Assembly: GCA_027621365.1 (NCBI GenBank) | Contig: JAQCBH010000011.1 | Coordinates: 1-64,000 of the forward strand | DNA length: 64,000 nucleotides | From: Bacteroidota bacterium | Lineage (GTDB): Bacteria > Bacteroidota > Bacteroidia > NS11-12g > UBA955 | Direction: 5' to 3' | In this document: one piece after another, positions 43,940 to 54,102 of the stretch | Layout: each line of letters begins with the position of its first letter | Numbering within the stretch: the stretch's first letter is position 1 | Position numbers and translations under genes: made by a program | The notes under the pieces: model-generated | Database searches by the model: none | Seen by the model: the letters and a program-made list of their open reading frames with translations, nothing else | What the model was told of the DNA's origin: nothing

Positions 43940-43952
43940 AATCTTCTGCATT

Positions 43953-46900
43953 ATGAAAAAAATCGCCCTAGCTCTATTGGCCTTATTGGCTGGTCAATTG
44001 ACCGCACAGATTAACCCCTTTGGTGTAGCCGCTATTTCCGTACCTCAATACATGGTCAGCGGTACTAGCAATCGCATTCCCGTGGTATTTCGCATGCGTG
44101 TTTTTGGATTGCAGCCCAACACCCAATACCAATACGTGACGCGCGCCATCACCGCTTCTGATTTTGGCAGTACCAATTTGATCACGGGTGAGGGCAATGC
44201 CTTTTATTTCAACTCGAATGGAAGCATCAAGTATTTGACCTCAGCGGGCATCAACAGCAGCAACCAAAGTGACACCTTTACCACTGACATGTTCGGGGAT
44301 TACGAGGGTTGGTTCGGCATTGCTCAAACCGGGAATTCTCGTTTCAATTCGGGCAATTACATCTATCCTCATATTGTGGCAGTAAGCTTGAACAAGCAGG
44401 ATACCCTACGCGCTTATTGTGGAGACTCGATCTCGGTTTTGGCCTTTGGATCGGGTAGTGGCGATTGCTCGGCCATTTGGGGCGAAAGCCAGGCTGCAGC
44501 CAAATCAGTAGTGGCTTTGTGGGATGATCCGAATGGCCCCATGAGCGGCATGCGCCCCTTGGCCATGACCATGGTGGAATCAATGGGTACAAGCAATTTC
44601 ACCAGTCAGGCTTCTTTCTATTCCAGTAACGTTTCAGGAGTGAAAGGCAACTGGGGAACCATTTTCCCCAACAATTTGGGCAATGGAATCAAAGCGGTTT
44701 CCAACCATGCTTACAAAGACAACAAAGTGATTCATACCAATACCGATGCTGACGGCATCTGGGGCCCTGATAAGGTGAATACGGTAAATGCGAGCAACGG
44801 CTCAACGGCTGTAAAATTGAGCAATGACGCAGCAGCCTTGGTGCCAACGAAAATTGAATTTTGGGCTCGTACCAGCAATACGGCTGAAGGCAAAACCAGC
44901 CATCAGATCTTTGTTTCTCGCAAATACTCCAACGACACCAACCAGTCGGTTCGCATCAGTTTGGTAGGCGGAACCGCCACCAATGGCAAAGACTTTAGCA
45001 TCAGCTTGCCTCAAACTTTGGTCTTCAAGGCCGGAGCCGCTGTGTTGGATACGCTTGACATCAGCATAGACGATGACAACATCCAAGAGGGAGCCGAGAC
45101 CATCGTTTTCCGTTTGGATCAAGCGCAGAATTGCACCATTGGCACTGAGGTTGCTCATACCGTGACTATTGCCGATAACGATACCGCCAGCATTTCGGTT
45201 CAGCCTTTGAGCATTGCCAAAGAAAACGCGGGTACCATTGGTGCCTGGGTGAAGTTTGACAAACCTGTTTCCAAAGCATCCAAATTGCAGTTGATCGTCA
45301 AGTACCAAGGCGATTCTACCTTGATTCCGGCTGAATTCAAATTGGGAGCCAGCGAGCGCGACTCCATTTTTGATTTGGGCTCTGAGAACGGTGCTGACTC
45401 CATCATGATTTTCGCCAAAATCACCGATGATATCAAAGCCGATCCCAATGATACCATCATTTTGGCTTTGCGTCAATTGCAGGGCAATTGCAAACTGTCA
45501 AAAGACAGCCTGTCTACTTTGGTGATGTTGGACAACGACGGTCCTTCCTATGTGCAGTTTGTTGACAACAACATCACGGTAAAGGAATCGGATGCCAGCT
45601 TCAAAGTGAAGATTCGGGTCATCAGCAAAACCGATGCAGGTGGAGACTTCACTCTGCGTTTGTTGTCTACTTTGAGCACGGCCAAAGAGGGTTCAGATTT
45701 TACATTCAACCCCACTTCCAAAATTCTCAACATCAGCAGCAGTACTCCTGATACCATTGAAATTACCGTCCCCATTAAGGACGATACAGAATACGAGCCC
45801 ACCGAAATCATCAAGTTTGGCCTAGGTAAGTTGAGCAATGTCGTGATCATGACTCCGGACACCTTCTACGTGAATATGATCAACGATGATGTTCCTATGT
45901 ACACGATTGGAGAAATCAACAAGCAAAGCGGTTCGGCCATGACAGCTGATTCTTTGGGGACTCAATGCCGCGTTCGCGGTACAATACACAGCGCCAATAT
46001 GCGCAGTGGATCCATGAGTTTCACTATCGCTGATGCTACAGGTGGCATGGGTGTTTATAGCCCCAGCTTCTTCGGATATTCTCCTCAGGTTGGTGATTCG
46101 GTGTTGATTCAAGGTAAGGTAGGTCAATTCATGGGCATGGTTCAGATGGACAATTTGGACACCGTGATTTTGATCGCTAACAACCGCAACCTCATGAATT
46201 CCACTCAGGTTACTCAGGTAGATGAATCAACCGAGAGTCAATTGGTTTGGTTCCGTCGTGTGAAATTGGTCGATCCTTCTGAATGGCCAACCACAGCTTT
46301 GGCGGCTAACAAATACGCTTATGTGCGCATCATGGGAACCACGGGTCGCATCGACACCTTGAACATTGATGCTGAAACCGATTTGGACGGTACGACCGCT
46401 CCTACGGGTTATTTGAACATCACCGGTATCGGTATGCAGTTCGATGGCACCAATCCTTACAAGAGCAATTACGTTCTTACTCCTCGCGGATGGAGCGATA
46501 TAGTTACCGCTCCTTTGCCAACGGTCAACTTTGCCAACGGCGTAACCGCCACCATCACAGAGTTGGCTGATTCGTTCCGCATGGACTTCAGTGTCATTCC
46601 CGCTGATGAGAACTTCACCTTTGATGTGGCTGTCGCTTCTGCCACGGCTGTGTCACCCACTGATTACAACTTTGCTACGCGCACCATCAATGTGGCCAAG
46701 AACAATAGCGTTTACACCATTCGTTGCAACATCAGCGATGACGATGTGTATGATGGCGACAAGCAAGTGGTCTTTGCCATTCGCAACATTCAAGGTCCTG
46801 CGAGCATCGGTGCTGATTCCTTGTTGACTTTGACCATTACCGATAATGAGGTGAATGCCGTCTTGAGCTTGTCTGCCTTGGGCGCTCAGTTGTTCCCGAA

Positions 46901-47111
46901 CCCAGCTCAGTATGTAGCGAATTTGCGCTCTTCATCTCCCATCGCTTCGGTTGAGGTTTTGGACATACAAGGTCGTTTGGTGCAAGGCATTGACGCCCGT
47001 AACAGCCAAGATGTTCAGATTGACACCCGTTCCTTGAACGGTGTATACATCGTGCGCATGACGACTAGCACAGGTTTGGTCGCCAGCGAATTGTTGCAGG
47101 TACGCCGTTAA
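43953..47111 (+). CDS. Large T9SS-secreted Calx-beta protein with OB-like domain
   Basis: A 1052-residue surface or secreted protein. Signal peptide MKKIALALLALLAGQLTAQ. At least four Calx-beta units follow, each with a DDxxxEGxET-type calcium-loop motif (DDNIQEGAETIVF, DDIKADPNDTIIL, DDTEYEPTEIIKF, DDDVYDGDKQVVF). Between the third and fourth is an OB-like segment around residues 650-750 (QCRVRGTIHSANM, VGDSVLIQGKVGQF), of the sort found in DUF5689-like proteins. The N-terminal 260 residues contain a lamin-tail-like or adhesion region I cannot name. The end is a T9SS tail (LFPNPAQYVANL, VEVLDIQGRLV, SLNGVYIVRM). Role: probably adhesion or matrix binding. Confidence 0.82.
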   Translation: MKKIALALLALLAGQLTAQINPFGVAAISVPQYMVSGTSNRIPVVFRMRVFGLQPNTQYQYVTRAITASDFGSTNLITGEGNAFYFNSNGSIKYLTSAGINSSNQSDTFTTDMFGDYEGWFGIAQTGNSRFNSGNYIYPHIVAVSLNKQDTLRAYCGDSISVLAFGSGSGDCSAIWGESQAAAKSVVALWDDPNGPMSGMRPLAMTMVESMGTSNFTSQASFYSSNVSGVKGNWGTIFPNNLGNGIKAVSNHAYKDNKVIHTNTDADGIWGPDKVNTVNASNGSTAVKLSNDAAALVPTKIEFWARTSNTAEGKTSHQIFVSRKYSNDTNQSVRISLVGGTATNGKDFSISLPQTLVFKAGAAVLDTLDISIDDDNIQEGAETIVFRLDQAQNCTIGTEVAHTVTIADNDTASISVQPLSIAKENAGTIGAWVKFDKPVSKASKLQLIVKYQGDSTLIPAEFKLGASERDSIFDLGSENGADSIMIFAKITDDIKADPNDTIILALRQLQGNCKLSKDSLSTLVMLDNDGPSYVQFVDNNITVKESDASFKVKIRVISKTDAGGDFTLRLLSTLSTAKEGSDFTFNPTSKILNISSSTPDTIEITVPIKDDTEYEPTEIIKFGLGKLSNVVIMTPDTFYVNMINDDVPMYTIGEINKQSGSAMTADSLGTQCRVRGTIHSANMRSGSMSFTIADATGGMGVYSPSFFGYSPQVGDSVLIQGKVGQFMGMVQMDNLDTVILIANNRNLMNSTQVTQVDESTESQLVWFRRVKLVDPSEWPTTALAANKYAYVRIMGTTGRIDTLNIDAETDLDGTTAPTGYLNITGIGMQFDGTNPYKSNYVLTPRGWSDIVTAPLPTVNFANGVTATITELADSFRMDFSVIPADENFTFDVAVASATAVSPTDYNFATRTINVAKNNSVYTIRCNISDDDVYDGDKQVVFAIRNIQGPASIGADSLLTLTITDNEVNAVLSLSALGAQLFPNPAQYVANLRSSSPIASVEVLDIQGRLVQGIDARNSQDVQIDTRSLNGVYIVRMTTSTGLVASELLQVRR

Positions 47112-47719
47112 TCGGCGCTGTAGTGTAGCCCCTTTTCTCCAGCCTCGACCGCCAGGTCGAGGCTTTCTTTTTTGGGGACAATGGGGCAGGCGTATCCTTC
47201 GGTGTAAAAGCAATAAGGGTAGTAGGCATAGTTGAAATCGATGAGGCCTTTTTGGCTATCTACTTCAACATAGCGGCCTCCCTTGTAAGTGCTCTTGCCG
47301 TTGGTCTGGTCGTGAAACATCACAAACAATTCAGGGCTGCCCTCGATGGCATAGGCGGTCAAACGATGAAGCTTCCCCTGTAGGTTGAAACTCATGTCAC
47401 CCGCTACGACCATGGGTCGCTGATTGCCTTTGCTATCGGTGATGGTGTCGATGCGATTGGTATTGCCGACGATCAACTCAAAGGGCACACAAAAGGTGGA
47501 ATCGGGTTCAAAATAATCCAAGCCATTGAACAGGGTTTGTGTGACCACAAAGGGGCTGGCTTCGTGAAAGCGATAAAAGCTGTCTTGGCTTTTTCTGTGG
47601 TCGACGATCTGCTTGTGGTAGGGTGACAAGTAGTAGGGATCGTTGGAGTGAAAGCGACAAGCGCTGGCGAGAATGGTTAGGGCCGTAGCCACGGCAAAGA
47701 ACAAGGTAGACCGCTTCAT
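47108..47719 (-). CDS. DUF1684 lipoprotein
   Basis: A 203-residue protein with a lipoprotein signal (MKRSTLFFAVATALTILASAC). DUF1684 features are present: FELIVGNTNRIDTI in the middle, then GGRYVEVD and the family block DFNYAYYPYCFYTEGYACP, ending near AGEKG. The function is unknown. I start at ATG 47717-47719; a palindromic CAAATTTG box lies 5 nt before it. The stop is nested with that of the Calx-beta gene in TTAA. Confidence 0.85.
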   Translation of the reverse strand: MKRSTLFFAVATALTILASACRFHSNDPYYLSPYHKQIVDHRKSQDSFYRFHEASPFVVTQTLFNGLDYFEPDSTFCVPFELIVGNTNRIDTITDSKGNQRPMVVAGDMSFNLQGKLHRLTAYAIEGSPELFVMFHDQTNGKSTYKGGRYVEVDSQKGLIDFNYAYYPYCFYTEGYACPIVPKKESLDLAVEAGEKGLHYSAD

Positions 47720-47748
47720 GGTTACAAATTTGCGTATTTTCGCCTGAC

Positions 47749-49563
47749 GTGAAGGCCGTTTTTCAATTTCTCCGCTATGCGGCAAACCACAAGGGACTGA
47801 TTGCCTACAATTTCTTGTTCAATCTGCTGTACATCGTCTTTCACTTGTTGAGCTTGTTGTTGATCATGCCCGTTCTGCGCTATTTGTTCAGTTCTGGTGA
47901 ACCCGAAGCCCCTGCGACAAGCATCACGGCAGGCGCCTGGTTTCAGGCCCAATACCAGGCCTTTTTGGACTGGTTTTCAGGCATCGCCTCTGGTGAACCC
48001 TATCAAGCATTGGCTTATTTGGCCGGGTCATTGATCGTGGTTACCCTATTGAAAAACGCATGCCGCTTTCTGGCTATGAACTTCATGGTGCTGATTCGAA
48101 ACCGCAGCGTTCAAGGCATGCGTGTCGGTGTGTACGAGCAGTGCTTGCACCTGCCTTTGGGCTTTTATACCAATGAGCGAAAGGGCGATCTGTTGTCGCG
48201 CATGAGCAATGACATGAAAGAAATTGAGTTTGCCCTCATGGTCTCTCTGGAGGCTTTGTATTTCATGCCCTTGAACATTTTACTCTTCTTGGGTGCCTTG
48301 TTGGTGTTATCGGCCAAACTAACGGGATACATTCTCTTGTTTTTGCCCCTAACAGCCGCCATAGTAGGTCTAGTGGGCCGCTCGTTGAGGCGCAAATCCG
48401 TCAAAAATCAGCAGCTTATGGGAACGGTCATGAGTTCCTTTGAAGAGACGCTGGGTGGAATTCGAATCATCAAGGCTTTTAGCGCCTCTTCGTTCTTCTT
48501 AAAGCGCTACCAAGAGCAGGACGAAGCCTATACCCGCAATAACATTGGTGTTCAGCGTCGATATGATCTGTCTTCACCCTTGTCAGAGACCATTGGTATT
48601 TCGGTTTCGGCCTTGTTGCTGTGGTTAGGGGGAAGCATGGTTTTTCAGGGTGAATTGAGCCCTGAATTGTTCTTGACCTACTTTGCCATTTTTGCCCAAC
48701 TCATTCCTCCTTTTAAAGGGTTTAGCAACGCTTTGTATGCTGCACAAAAGGGTATGGCCTCTTTGGAGCGCATTCAAGAATTGGTGCATACAGAGCCCCA
48801 GGTTGGTCCAGTGCCTACAGGACAAAAGCCTGAGTTCGGGTCTTCCATATCCTTGGAAAATTTGCATTTTTCATACGGTTCTCAACCGGTGTTGAGCGAC
48901 ATCAATCTCAACATTTCCAAGGGTCAGACTGTGGCCCTGGTGGGCCCCTCGGGTGCAGGCAAAACTACCTTGACTGATTTGGTCGCTGGTTTCTACAAGC
49001 CTAGTTTGGGCAGTATAAAGATAGATGGTCATTCGACCGACCAGTGGCACGAGAATGACCTGCGCTTGTTGATGGCTATGGTGTCACAAGAAAGCATCTT
49101 GTTCAACGATTCGGTTCGCAACAACGTCGCCTTGGGTATGCCTGAAACACCCGAATCTCAGCTGATTGATGCCTTGAAGGCGGCTCACGCTTGGGAATTT
49201 ATTTCTGAGATGCCCGACGGTTTGGATGCAAACATTGGGGAACGCGGTTCGCGCCTATCGGGCGGACAAAGACAGCGTTTGGCTATTGCCAGAGCCTTGT
49301 TGCGCAACCCTGAGATTTTGATCTTGGATGAGGCCACCAGTGCTTTGGATTCCCAAAGTGAAAAGGTGGTTCAACTCGCCCTTGGCGAACTGATGAAAAA
49401 CAGAACCTCGATTGTCATTGCTCACCGCTTGAGCACGGTTCAACACGCCGATCTCATCGTAGTCATGGACCAAGGAAGAATCGTGGAGCAGGGCACTCAC
49501 AACGAATTGCTGGCCCAGTCCGGATTGTATGCGAACTTGATTAAGCTTCAGCAGTTGGGTTGA
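47749..49563 (+). CDS. ABC exporter, second MsbA/lipid-type half transporter
   Basis: A 604-residue membrane-plus-ATPase fusion with a GTG start at 47749 ([20 protein letters not shown]). Motifs: Walker [10 protein letters not shown], signature LSGGQRQR, Walker [14 protein letters not shown], switch IAHRLST. A 60-residue insertion between the first two helices ([12 protein letters not shown] onward) is a variation seen in Bacteroidota homologs. One of the two exporters in this window is probably the essential lipid A flippase MsbA, but sequence alone does not show which. A TATTTTCG box lies 6 nt before the GTG. The 3' end overlaps convergent ftsH by 23 bp. Confidence 0.9.
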   Translation: MKAVFQFLRYAANHKGLIAYNFLFNLLYIVFHLLSLLLIMPVLRYLFSSGEPEAPATSITAGAWFQAQYQAFLDWFSGIASGEPYQALAYLAGSLIVVTLLKNACRFLAMNFMVLIRNRSVQGMRVGVYEQCLHLPLGFYTNERKGDLLSRMSNDMKEIEFALMVSLEALYFMPLNILLFLGALLVLSAKLTGYILLFLPLTAAIVGLVGRSLRRKSVKNQQLMGTVMSSFEETLGGIRIIKAFSASSFFLKRYQEQDEAYTRNNIGVQRRYDLSSPLSETIGISVSALLLWLGGSMVFQGELSPELFLTYFAIFAQLIPPFKGFSNALYAAQKGMASLERIQELVHTEPQVGPVPTGQKPEFGSSISLENLHFSYGSQPVLSDINLNISKGQTVALVGPSGAGKTTLTDLVAGFYKPSLGSIKIDGHSTDQWHENDLRLLMAMVSQESILFNDSVRNNVALGMPETPESQLIDALKAAHAWEFISEMPDGLDANIGERGSRLSGGQRQRLAIARALLRNPEILILDEATSALDSQSEKVVQLALGELMKNRTSIVIAHRLSTVQHADLIVVMDQGRIVEQGTHNELLAQSGLYANLIKLQQLG

Positions 49564-51658
49564 GGTCCTCGTCTTCGCTGATTGTTGAATGAGTCGATTC
49601 TGAGGTAGTCTCTTCAACTGAATCGGCGGCTAGCGTGGTATCGGCTGGCTCTTCTTCGTTGGTTTCAACACTGGCCTCTACGGCAGGGGTTTCAGGCTCC
49701 TCAATGACTACAGGGTCGTATGGGCGTTGTCCAATCAGACGCTCGATGTCGGCTTTGAAGATGATTTCCTTTTCAAGTAGCTCTTTGGCCACGGTCTCTA
49801 CTTGGTTCTTCTTCTCGGTCAACAAAGCGATGGTACGGGCATAGGCTTCGTTGATCAAACGGCGAACCTCTTCGTCGATCATCTGAGCGGTGACCTCTGA
49901 ATAAGGGCGCTGGTATCCGTATTCGCCCTGCGGATCGTAGAAACTGACCTGACCTACCTTTTCGCTCATGCCGTACATGGTGATCATGCTGTATGCGAGT
50001 TTGGTGATGCGTTCCAGGTCGTTTTGGGCACCGGTAGAGATCTTACCGAAGAAAATTTGCTCTGCCGCACGTCCACCCAAGGTCATGCACATGGAGTCCA
50101 GCAATTGCTCTGTGCGATACAAATATTGCTCTTTGGGCAAGTATTGGGCATAGCCTAATGCGGCTACACCACGGGGAACAATCGATACCTTCAACAAGGG
50201 ATCAGCGTGTTCCAAAAACCAACCCGCAATGGCATGGCCGGCTTCGTGGTAAGCCACGATTGATTTTTCTTCAGGAGAGATGATTTTATTCTTCTTCTCC
50301 AATCCACCAATGACACGGTCAATGGCGTCTTGGAAATCACCCATTTCGACTTCTTCCTTGCCTTTTCTAGCGGCAATCAAAGCCGCTTCGTTGCATACGT
50401 TTGCGATTTCAGCTCCCGCAAACCCGGGAGTCTGAGCCGCCAATTTATGGGCGTCAACATCGGCGTTGAGCTTAGTCAGAGGGGTCAAGTGCACCTTGAA
50501 GATGTGCTCACGTCCCACGATATCAGGACGATCAACCGAAATATGTCGATCAAAACGACCGGGTCGCAACAAGGCGCTGTCCAATATCTCGGCACGGTTG
50601 GTAGCCGCCATAATGATGACTCCGGAATCTGTGCCAAAGCCGTCCATTTCTGCCAGCAATTGGTTCAGCGTATTCTCACGCTCGTCGTTCGAACCTTGGT
50701 AATTGTTCTTGCCTCGGGCACGACCAATGGCATCAATCTCGTCAATGAAAATAATGGCCGGAGATTTCTCTTTGGCTTGTTTGAACAAATCGCGCACGCG
50801 ACTGGCCCCTACGCCCACAAACATTTCTACGAAATCAGAACCGCTCAATGAGAAGAAGGGTACACCTGCTTCACCGGCCACAGCTTTGGCCAACAAGGTT
50901 TTACCTGTACCTGGAGGGCCTACCAACAATACACCTTTGGGAATTTTACCTCCCAGGCTGGTGTATTTTTTGGGATGCTGCAGAAAGTCTACGACCTCCA
51001 TGACCTCTTCTTTGGCTTCTTCCAAACCGGCTACATCCTTGAAGGTGACATTCACCTTGGTGTCTTTATCAAACAACTGAGCACGGGCACGGCCAATGGA
51101 GAAGATGTTTCCTCCTCCGCCACCACCAGCGCCACCGCCCATACGGCGAAAGAACATGTTGCTGATGAGCAAGAAAATGGCAATGAAGAATACCCACTGA
51201 AAGAGCTCACCAAAGATGTCGCTGTGCGATTCGTATGCGATGACCAAATCGTTGGGCCCGATAGCGGTTTCACCAGCGGCTTTTTTCTTGGCCAACTCCT
51301 TTTTGAGGTTTTCTACTTCTTGGTTGAAGTAGCCTTTTTCAATTTCAAAGCTGAAGTTGGGCTCAGTTGAACCGAGTAGGTCTTGGTTGGACTTGTTCTT
51401 TTTGTAGCGACTTTGCTGACTGGCATCTCGTGTCAAAAAAACTTCGAGGAAACGGTCGTTGACCAAAACCATTTTCTTGACATCGCCCTGCACAACCATA
51501 TCCCGGACCTCGTTCCAATTGGAACTCTGACCAGCGCTGCGAGGAAAAATGCTTATGGCTAGGAAAACCAGAAACAGTATACCGTAAATCCAGTAGGGAT
51601 TAAAGCGAAACCCATTGCCACTTGGCTTAGGAGTATTGGGTTGAGAGGAGTTATCCAT
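49541..51658 (-). CDS. ftsH: ATP-dependent zinc metalloprotease FtsH
   Basis: A 705-residue membrane protease that forms a hexamer and degrades misassembled membrane and regulatory proteins. Two N-terminal helices flank a periplasmic domain (about 24-41 and 135-155). AAA+ motifs: Walker A GPPGTGKT near residue 250, Walker [12 protein letters not shown], arginine finger region [10 protein letters not shown]. The zinc site HEAGH is near 470. The C-terminus has a long acidic, Thr/Ser-rich tail (last 50 residues), encoded partly over the ABC exporter end. A TAGATTTG box (51712-51705) lies 46 nt upstream. Confidence 0.97.
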   Translation of the reverse strand: MDNSSQPNTPKPSGNGFRFNPYWIYGILFLVFLAISIFPRSAGQSSNWNEVRDMVVQGDVKKMVLVNDRFLEVFLTRDASQQSRYKKNKSNQDLLGSTEPNFSFEIEKGYFNQEVENLKKELAKKKAAGETAIGPNDLVIAYESHSDIFGELFQWVFFIAIFLLISNMFFRRMGGGAGGGGGGNIFSIGRARAQLFDKDTKVNVTFKDVAGLEEAKEEVMEVVDFLQHPKKYTSLGGKIPKGVLLVGPPGTGKTLLAKAVAGEAGVPFFSLSGSDFVEMFVGVGASRVRDLFKQAKEKSPAIIFIDEIDAIGRARGKNNYQGSNDERENTLNQLLAEMDGFGTDSGVIIMAATNRAEILDSALLRPGRFDRHISVDRPDIVGREHIFKVHLTPLTKLNADVDAHKLAAQTPGFAGAEIANVCNEAALIAARKGKEEVEMGDFQDAIDRVIGGLEKKNKIISPEEKSIVAYHEAGHAIAGWFLEHADPLLKVSIVPRGVAALGYAQYLPKEQYLYRTEQLLDSMCMTLGGRAAEQIFFGKISTGAQNDLERITKLAYSMITMYGMSEKVGQVSFYDPQGEYGYQRPYSEVTAQMIDEEVRRLINEAYARTIALLTEKKNQVETVAKELLEKEIIFKADIERLIGQRPYDPVVIEEPETPAVEASVETNEEEPADTTLAADSVEETTSESTHSTISEDEDLNPTAEA

Positions 51659-51704
51659 GAATGCTCTACACTTACAATTTTGGAACCAATAGGTTCATTC
51701 CGCT

Positions 51705-51712
51705 CAAATCTA
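51705..51712 (-). promoter_or_regulatory. -7 box TAGATTTG of ftsH
   Basis: An exact TAnnTTTG match giving a leader of about 40 nt, longer than for most genes here. Confidence 0.45.
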
Positions 51713-51797
51713 CGACATAGCCGAAATTCGACTGCCACATGGGCCGAAAAATCGACGGGTCTGCAATTCTGTCAGTTCACCGAGGGCCAACGGTAAA

Positions 51798-53063
51798 TTA
51801 AGCCTTGCGGTAGCTCTGGAGTGCTTGACCCACCTTGTACACGTCTTCAAAACTGTTGTACATGGGTACCGGTGCCATGCGAATCACGTTGGGTTCTCTC
51901 CAGTCGGCGATGATGCCCTGTTTTTCCAAATGCTCAAAAACCTGCTTGCCATGGTCATCGGTCAACAAGGAAAGTTGTGCCCCCCGCGACTTTGGAGTGA
52001 TCAATTGCAGCTCCAAGTCAGGATTTTGAGCTTGGGCGTCTTGGATGCATAATTCCAAATACGCGGTCAATCGCTGGCTCTTCGCCCTCAAGTTGCTCAT
52101 GCCTGCTTTGTGAAACAACTCCAGGCTAGACAAATGCACGGCCATGCCGAAAACAGGGGCGTTGCTGAGTTGCCATCCGGCGGCACCAGGCTCCGGAATG
52201 TAGCCGCGCTTCATTTGAAAGCGAACGTCTTCTTTGTGGCCCCACCAGCCAGCCAGACGGAATGTGCTGGGATCCAAACCATGGGTTTCGTGCACGAAAA
52301 TGCCTGAGACATTGCCTGGACCACTGTTCAAGTATTTGTAAGAACACCAAGCCGCAAAATCGACGCCCCATTGATGCAGTTGCAAATCGATGTTTCCGGC
52401 TGCATGAGCGAGATCAAATCCGGCCAAAGCGCCAACTTCGTGCGCTTTTTGCGTGATGCTGGGAATGTCGAAGTATTGACCCGTGAAGTATTGAACACCA
52501 GAGAAAAAGACCAGTGCGATCTCGTTTTTATGCTCTTCGAGGGCCTGTAAAATATCTTCGTTTCGCAGCGAATGCTCGCCTGGACGAGGAGCCAATTCGA
52601 TCACCGCATCGTCATAGGAATAACCGAATTGAATAACCTGTGATTCAACGGCGTACATGTCGCTGGGAAAAGCTCCCGCCTCCATGATGATTTTGTAACG
52701 AGGGCCGTTGGGACGGTAGAAACTCGCGAAAAGTAGGTGCAAATTCACCGTCAACTGATTCATTACCACCACTTCGATGGGCTGTGCACCCACCACTTCA
52801 GCGGCATAATCGGTCAGGAATTTGTGGTAATGAAACCAAGGTTTGCGGCCTTGGAAATGACCGTCTACACCAAATTTGGCCCAGTCTTCCAATTCTATTT
52901 TCAGCGCTTGTTCCGCTCCTTTGGGTTGCAATCCCAGTGAATTGCCGCACAAGTAAACGACAGGTTTTTCTTCAGCCGTTTGAGGGAATAAGAATTCAGC
53001 ACGAAAAGGGGCCAGGGAATCCTGTTGGTCTTGAAGCTGAGCAAAGGCTAAGGTGTTCTCCAT
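51798..53063 (-). CDS. kynU: Kynureninase
   Basis: A 421-residue PLP enzyme that splits kynurenine to anthranilate and alanine. Family signatures: YLCGNSLGLQPKGAEQAL near the start, FDLAHAAGNIDLQLH, and the PLP lysine in CSYKYLNSGPGNVSG. The length is standard. No other kynurenine-pathway gene is nearby. In bacteria the pathway serves tryptophan breakdown or NAD synthesis. A TACCTTTG box (53086-53079) is 15 nt from the ATG. Confidence 0.95.
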   Translation of the reverse strand: MENTLAFAQLQDQQDSLAPFRAEFLFPQTAEEKPVVYLCGNSLGLQPKGAEQALKIELEDWAKFGVDGHFQGRKPWFHYHKFLTDYAAEVVGAQPIEVVVMNQLTVNLHLLFASFYRPNGPRYKIIMEAGAFPSDMYAVESQVIQFGYSYDDAVIELAPRPGEHSLRNEDILQALEEHKNEIALVFFSGVQYFTGQYFDIPSITQKAHEVGALAGFDLAHAAGNIDLQLHQWGVDFAAWCSYKYLNSGPGNVSGIFVHETHGLDPSTFRLAGWWGHKEDVRFQMKRGYIPEPGAAGWQLSNAPVFGMAVHLSSLELFHKAGMSNLRAKSQRLTAYLELCIQDAQAQNPDLELQLITPKSRGAQLSLLTDDHGKQVFEHLEKQGIIADWREPNVIRMAPVPMYNSFEDVYKVGQALQSYRKA

Positions 53064-53078
53064 ACGATCGCAGTGCTA

Positions 53079-53086
53079 CAAAGGTA
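53079..53086 (-). promoter_or_regulatory. -7 box TACCTTTG of kynU
   Basis: An exact TAnnTTTG match 15 nt upstream of the kynU ATG. Confidence 0.5.
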
Positions 53087-53160
53087 CAATGCTCGTTTCG
53101 CTAAAGCCTTATTGCCCCAGCACTATAGGTGAAGTGTACTTAAACTCAAGGAAAGAGCGG

Positions 53161-53808
53161 TTACAGCTTGGTCACCAAACTCAAGCCATCCCGAAGCGGC
53201 AAAAGCGTGGTGCTAATTCCCGGCCGTTGGGCGAGATGTTGGTTGAAGGCGTGCATGATGCTCGTGTCCTTGTCGTTTAACTGGTCTTCTTCTTTCAGAA
53301 CTCGATCGCTCCAAAGGGTATTGTCAAACAAAAGGACGCCACCAGAGGGCATAAGAGGCAAACAGGTATCCAGATAAGCTTGGTAATTGCGTTTGTCGGC
53401 ATCCACAAACACGAAATCAGGAGAGATATTCAGCTGCTGAAGGACCGTTAAAGCTTCGCCTTGGTGCCATTGTACACGGCTCATGATGGGGTCGCCTTTC
53501 CAAAACTCTTGGGCCTTGTAAAGGGATTCTGCGTCGGCTTCGATGCTATGAATGGCAGAATCAGTGGAAAGATTCTCGGCTAGACAGTAGGTGGAGTAAC
53601 CGCTGAATGCCCCAATTTCCAAGACGCAGCTGGGTTGTTTGATGCGAACCAAGTCGCTCAAGAATCGACCTTGGAGTTGGCCACTTAACTGCCTGGGATT
53701 CAAGAATTTTCTCCATGTATAAACACTCAATTCCCTGAGTTTGTCGGGTTCTTGACTGCTGTGTTTTTCGCAATATTGTATGCGTTCTGTCTGCCAATCT
53801 TTGTGCAT
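53161..53808 (-). CDS. COMT-like O-methyltransferase
   Basis: A 215-residue enzyme of the caffeoyl-CoA/catechol O-methyltransferase family. SAM site: VLEIGAFSGYSTYCLA; metal and catalytic region: DFVFVDADKRNYQAYLD and LLFDNTLWSDRV. Such enzymes need a divalent metal and methylate catechol-type hydroxyls; the bacterial substrate is unknown. I start at ATG 53808 (MHKDWQTER), where the family begins; an alternative ATG at 53838 adds ten residues. It is 98 nt upstream of kynU in the same direction. Confidence 0.87.
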   Translation of the reverse strand: MHKDWQTERIQYCEKHSSQEPDKLRELSVYTWRKFLNPRQLSGQLQGRFLSDLVRIKQPSCVLEIGAFSGYSTYCLAENLSTDSAIHSIEADAESLYKAQEFWKGDPIMSRVQWHQGEALTVLQQLNISPDFVFVDADKRNYQAYLDTCLPLMPSGGVLLFDNTLWSDRVLKEEDQLNDKDTSIMHAFNQHLAQRPGISTTLLPLRDGLSLVTKL

Positions 53809-53880
53809 TCTAAGCCCTTTGTCAAAAATGAGTTGCATAATAGCGTGAAAAATCTATTTTCGCGTTCAAATCAGACACCT

Positions 53881-54102
53881 ATGTATTGGACTTTGGAATT
53901 GGCAAGTTACTTGGACGATGCTCCATGGCCTGCTACAAAAGATGAATTGATCGACTATGCGATTCGCTCAGGAGCTCCTTTGGAGGTCGTAGAAAACTTG
54001 CAAGAGTTGGAAGACGACGGAGAGCCTTATGAAAGTATTGAGGAAATCTGGAGCGATTACCCCACAGACGACGATTACTTCTTCAACGAAGATGAACTTT
54101 AA
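53881..54102 (+). CDS. DUF2795 small acidic protein
   Basis: A 73-residue protein started at ATG 53881 (MYWTLELASYLDD). It matches the short Bacteroidota DUF2795 proteins: WPATKDELIDYAIRSGAP followed by EVVENLQELEDDGEPYE. The tail DDDYFFNEDEL is strongly acidic. The function is unknown. It is divergent from the O-methyltransferase, and its stop is nested with that of hflX in TTAA. Confidence 0.85.
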   Translation: MYWTLELASYLDDAPWPATKDELIDYAIRSGAPLEVVENLQELEDDGEPYESIEEIWSDYPTDDDYFFNEDEL

